5,958 bases of DNA from Candidatus Woesearchaeota archaeon (GTDB lineage Archaea > Nanobdellota > Nanobdellia > Woesearchaeales > ARS49): contig JAHWHT010000067.1 in the NCBI GenBank assembly GCA_019323135.1, forward strand, positions 1 through 5,958. Reading direction: 5' to 3'. The notes beneath the pieces are model-generated. The model searched no databases, was not told the DNA's origin, and saw only the letters and a program-made list of their open reading frames with translations. Shown in pieces: positions 4,528-5,958 of the stretch. A program made the position numbers and the translations under genes. Numbering within the stretch: the first letter of the stretch is position 1; each line of letters opens with the position of its first letter.

Positions 4528-5556
4528 ATGCTAACAGACAAAGAAATAACACAAATAAGAGAAGAATTAGACAATTGCAAAAGACCTATGTTCTTTTTTC
4601 ACGATGACCCTGACGGCCTTGCGAGTTTCTTACTATTATATAGGCGGATAAAAGAGGGCAGAGGATTCTGTCTAAAAGCGTTTCCGCAATTAAACAAAGC
4701 GCATGCTAACAAAGCAAAAGATTATGACGCAGACAAAGTATTTGTTCTGGACATCGCAATGGTGGACCAAGAATTCATAGATGAATTAAAAGTTCCAGTG
4801 ATATGGATAGACCATCATGAACCTGTACAGCGCGACAGAGTAAAATACTTTAATCCGCGAGTAAATAATGAAACAGAAAACATACCTGTATCATATTTAT
4901 GCTATAAAGTAGTTGAAGAAGACCAATGGATTGCAATGGTTGGGTGCTTAGGAGATTGGTATATTCCTGATTTTGCAAATGAATTCAGGGAAAAGTATCC
5001 TGATTTAATGCCTGCTAAATACAAAACAGCAGCAGAAATATTATTTGAGACAAAAATGAGCATCTTAAACAAAGTTTTCTCATTTAATCTAAAAAGCAAC
5101 ACGCCAGATGTGCTAAAATCAATCAAAGTTATGACAAGAATAAACTCTCCTTATGAAATATTAGACCAGAGCACGCCAAAAGGAAAATTGGTCTATAAAC
5201 GATATGAAAAAATAAACAAAATATATGATGAACTCAAGGAAAGACTGCTAAAACAAAAAACAGATAAAAAAGTCCAGGTGTTCAGGTATACTGAAGATAA
5301 GTTAAGCCTAACAAAAGATCTCTCAAATGAATTTCTTTACATGTTCCAAGACAGTATAGTTGTATTAGGTAGAGAGAAATCCGGTGAGATGAGATGCAGT
5401 GTCCGCTCAATGAAAACAAACCTAAAACCAATCATGGAAAAAGCACTTATGGGAGTAGAGGGATATGGCGGAGGACATGAACACGCCTGTGGTTGTGCAA
5501 TAAAAGTGCATGACTTTGATAAATTTATTTCTAATATAGAGAAACAATTACCGTAA
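4528..5556 (+). CDS. DHH/DHHA1 phosphoesterase, RecJ-like
   Basis: This 342-residue protein has the metal-binding motifs of the DHH superfamily: HDDPDG (25-30, motif I), VLDIA with D75 (motif II), IDHHEP with D95-H96-H97 (motif III) and GCLGDW with D143 (motif IV). The C-terminal DHHA1 substrate-binding domain ends in the glycine-rich GGGHEHACGCAI (314-325). DHH proteins use two metal ions to hydrolyse phosphodiester bonds. Archaeal members include single-strand-specific RecJ-like nucleases, the GINS-associated nuclease, and enzymes acting on short RNA or nucleotides. At 342 residues it is shorter than RecJ or the GINS-associated nuclease and has no extra OB domain, so nanoRNase, nucleotide phosphatase or compact RecJ-like roles are all open. 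All catalytic residues look intact. There is no signal peptide, so it is cytosolic. The gene ends 55 bases before the next start, without a T-run. Confidence 0.9.
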   Translation: MLTDKEITQIREELDNCKRPMFFFHDDPDGLASFLLLYRRIKEGRGFCLKAFPQLNKAHANKAKDYDADKVFVLDIAMVDQEFIDELKVPVIWIDHHEPVQRDRVKYFNPRVNNETENIPVSYLCYKVVEEDQWIAMVGCLGDWYIPDFANEFREKYPDLMPAKYKTAAEILFETKMSILNKVFSFNLKSNTPDVLKSIKVMTRINSPYEILDQSTPKGKLVYKRYEKINKIYDELKERLLKQKTDKKVQVFRYTEDKLSLTKDLSNEFLYMFQDSIVVLGREKSGEMRCSVRSMKTNLKPIMEKALMGVEGYGGGHEHACGCAIKVHDFDKFISNIEKQLP

Positions 5557-5582
5557 AGTTTACAGGAATTCTTCAGAAAAAC

Positions 5583-5590
5583 ATATAAAC
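5583..5590 (+). promoter_or_regulatory. TATA box of EEP lipoprotein gene
   Basis: ATATAAAC, within ACATATAAAC, lies 21 bases before ATG 5612, which fits a leaderless transcript separate from the DHH gene. Confidence 0.45.
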
Positions 5591-5611
5591 CAATCCGTTT
5601 GCGTATATCAT

Positions 5612-5958
5612 ATGAGAAAAATAATCCTAATGATACTGCTTATGTTATTAACTGGGTGTGGAATTAGCGGAATGACAATACAAGACCTGATTCCAGCAGA
5701 AGAACAGATAAAATCCTGCCAGCCAAACATCACGATTGCTTCATTTAATATACGCAAATTATCAGACAACAGCAGAACAAATGAAGAACTAGCACAAATA
5801 ACAGAAGTTTTAGAGAAATATGATTTAATTGCAGTACAAGAGGTTATTGGAGATCCGATAATACTGAATAGAACTGTGGAGATGCTTCCAGGATATGATT
5901 TTGTTGTAAGTGATGCTGTAGGAAATGTGCAGAAAGAAAGATATGCATTTATTTATGA
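5612..5958 (+). CDS. Lipoprotein endonuclease/exonuclease/phosphatase family, 3' end cut
   Basis: The frame runs off the window after 115 residues. The N-terminus is a lipoprotein signal: MRK, a hydrophobic core, then LLTGC with the lipidated cysteine at residue 16. After a short linker comes the start of a DNase I-like (EEP) domain. IASFNIRKL (42-50) supplies the family's asparagine (N46), DLIAVQEV (71-78) the metal-binding glutamate (E77), and ERYAFIY (109-115) the next conserved strand. The family includes DNase I, exonuclease III, sphingomyelinases and inositol phosphatases, all cleaving phosphodiester or phosphoester bonds with a divalent metal. The closest look is to secreted DNase I-like nucleases, but the histidines and aspartates that would confirm activity lie beyond the window. 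Lipid anchoring places it on the outer face of the membrane, suggesting use of external DNA or another phosphodiester. A TATA box lies 21 bases before the ATG. Confidence 0.88.
   Translation, partial: MRKIILMILLMLLTGCGISGMTIQDLIPAEEQIKSCQPNITIASFNIRKLSDNSRTNEELAQITEVLEKYDLIAVQEVIGDPIILNRTVEMLPGYDFVVSDAVGNVQKERYAFIY

Noticed and set aside
4508..4534. Eight-codon upstream ORF overlapping the DHH start
   Set aside because: The likely transcription start (near 4520) falls after its ATG, so it is probably not in the mRNA.
4902..5126. Minus-strand ORF inside the DHH gene
   Set aside because: It is antisense to a gene with intact catalytic motifs and shows no domain pattern.

Overview
The window looks like a piece of an archaeal chromosome, AT-rich and gene-dense. 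The archaeal call rests on four things: an Nre-family DNA repair protein with a C-terminal PCNA-binding motif, a DHH/DHHA1 (RecJ-like) phosphoesterase, a short ThiI-type PP-loop protein, and TATA boxes placed 21-29 bases before start codons, as in leaderless archaeal transcripts. One gene instead has a GGTGAT Shine-Dalgarno sequence, which is also common in archaea. The small, simple proteins and low GC would suit a DPANN-type or euryarchaeal lineage, but the sequence does not settle this.

Layout: the tail of a lysine-rich hypothetical gene (1-255, +) converges on a two-gene minus-strand operon. That operon is a HEPN/DUF4145-like protein (761-1486) followed, with an ATGA overlap, by a DUF456 membrane protein (258-764). 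A 292-base divergent intergenic region (1487-1778) carries a palindromic TATA box, two perfect 12-bp-stem inverted repeats and two copies of a bipartite motif (TAGA(T/G)AACTAC followed by GTGC-N3-GCAC). It leads to a lipoprotein gene of unknown function (1779-2372, +), which ends in a T-rich terminator against the 3' end of nre (2391-3629, -). nre and a ThiI-like PP-loop gene (3685-4323, +) diverge from what looks like one shared bidirectional TATA box. A 44-codon cysteine-rich gene (4307-4441, -) overlaps the 3' end of the ThiI-like gene. It diverges from a DHH phosphoesterase gene (4528-5556, +). A lipoprotein-type endonuclease/exonuclease/phosphatase gene (5612 onwards, +) is cut by the window end.

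The genes share a loose nucleic-acid theme: DNA repair (Nre), nuclease or phosphoesterase chemistry (DHH, EEP), possible RNase (HEPN) and tRNA thiolation (ThiI-like). Strands alternate and most genes have their own TATA box, so apart from the HEPN-DUF456 pair this is not one operon. No CRISPR array, insertion sequence, tRNA or rRNA was seen. The least explained part is 1487-1778.
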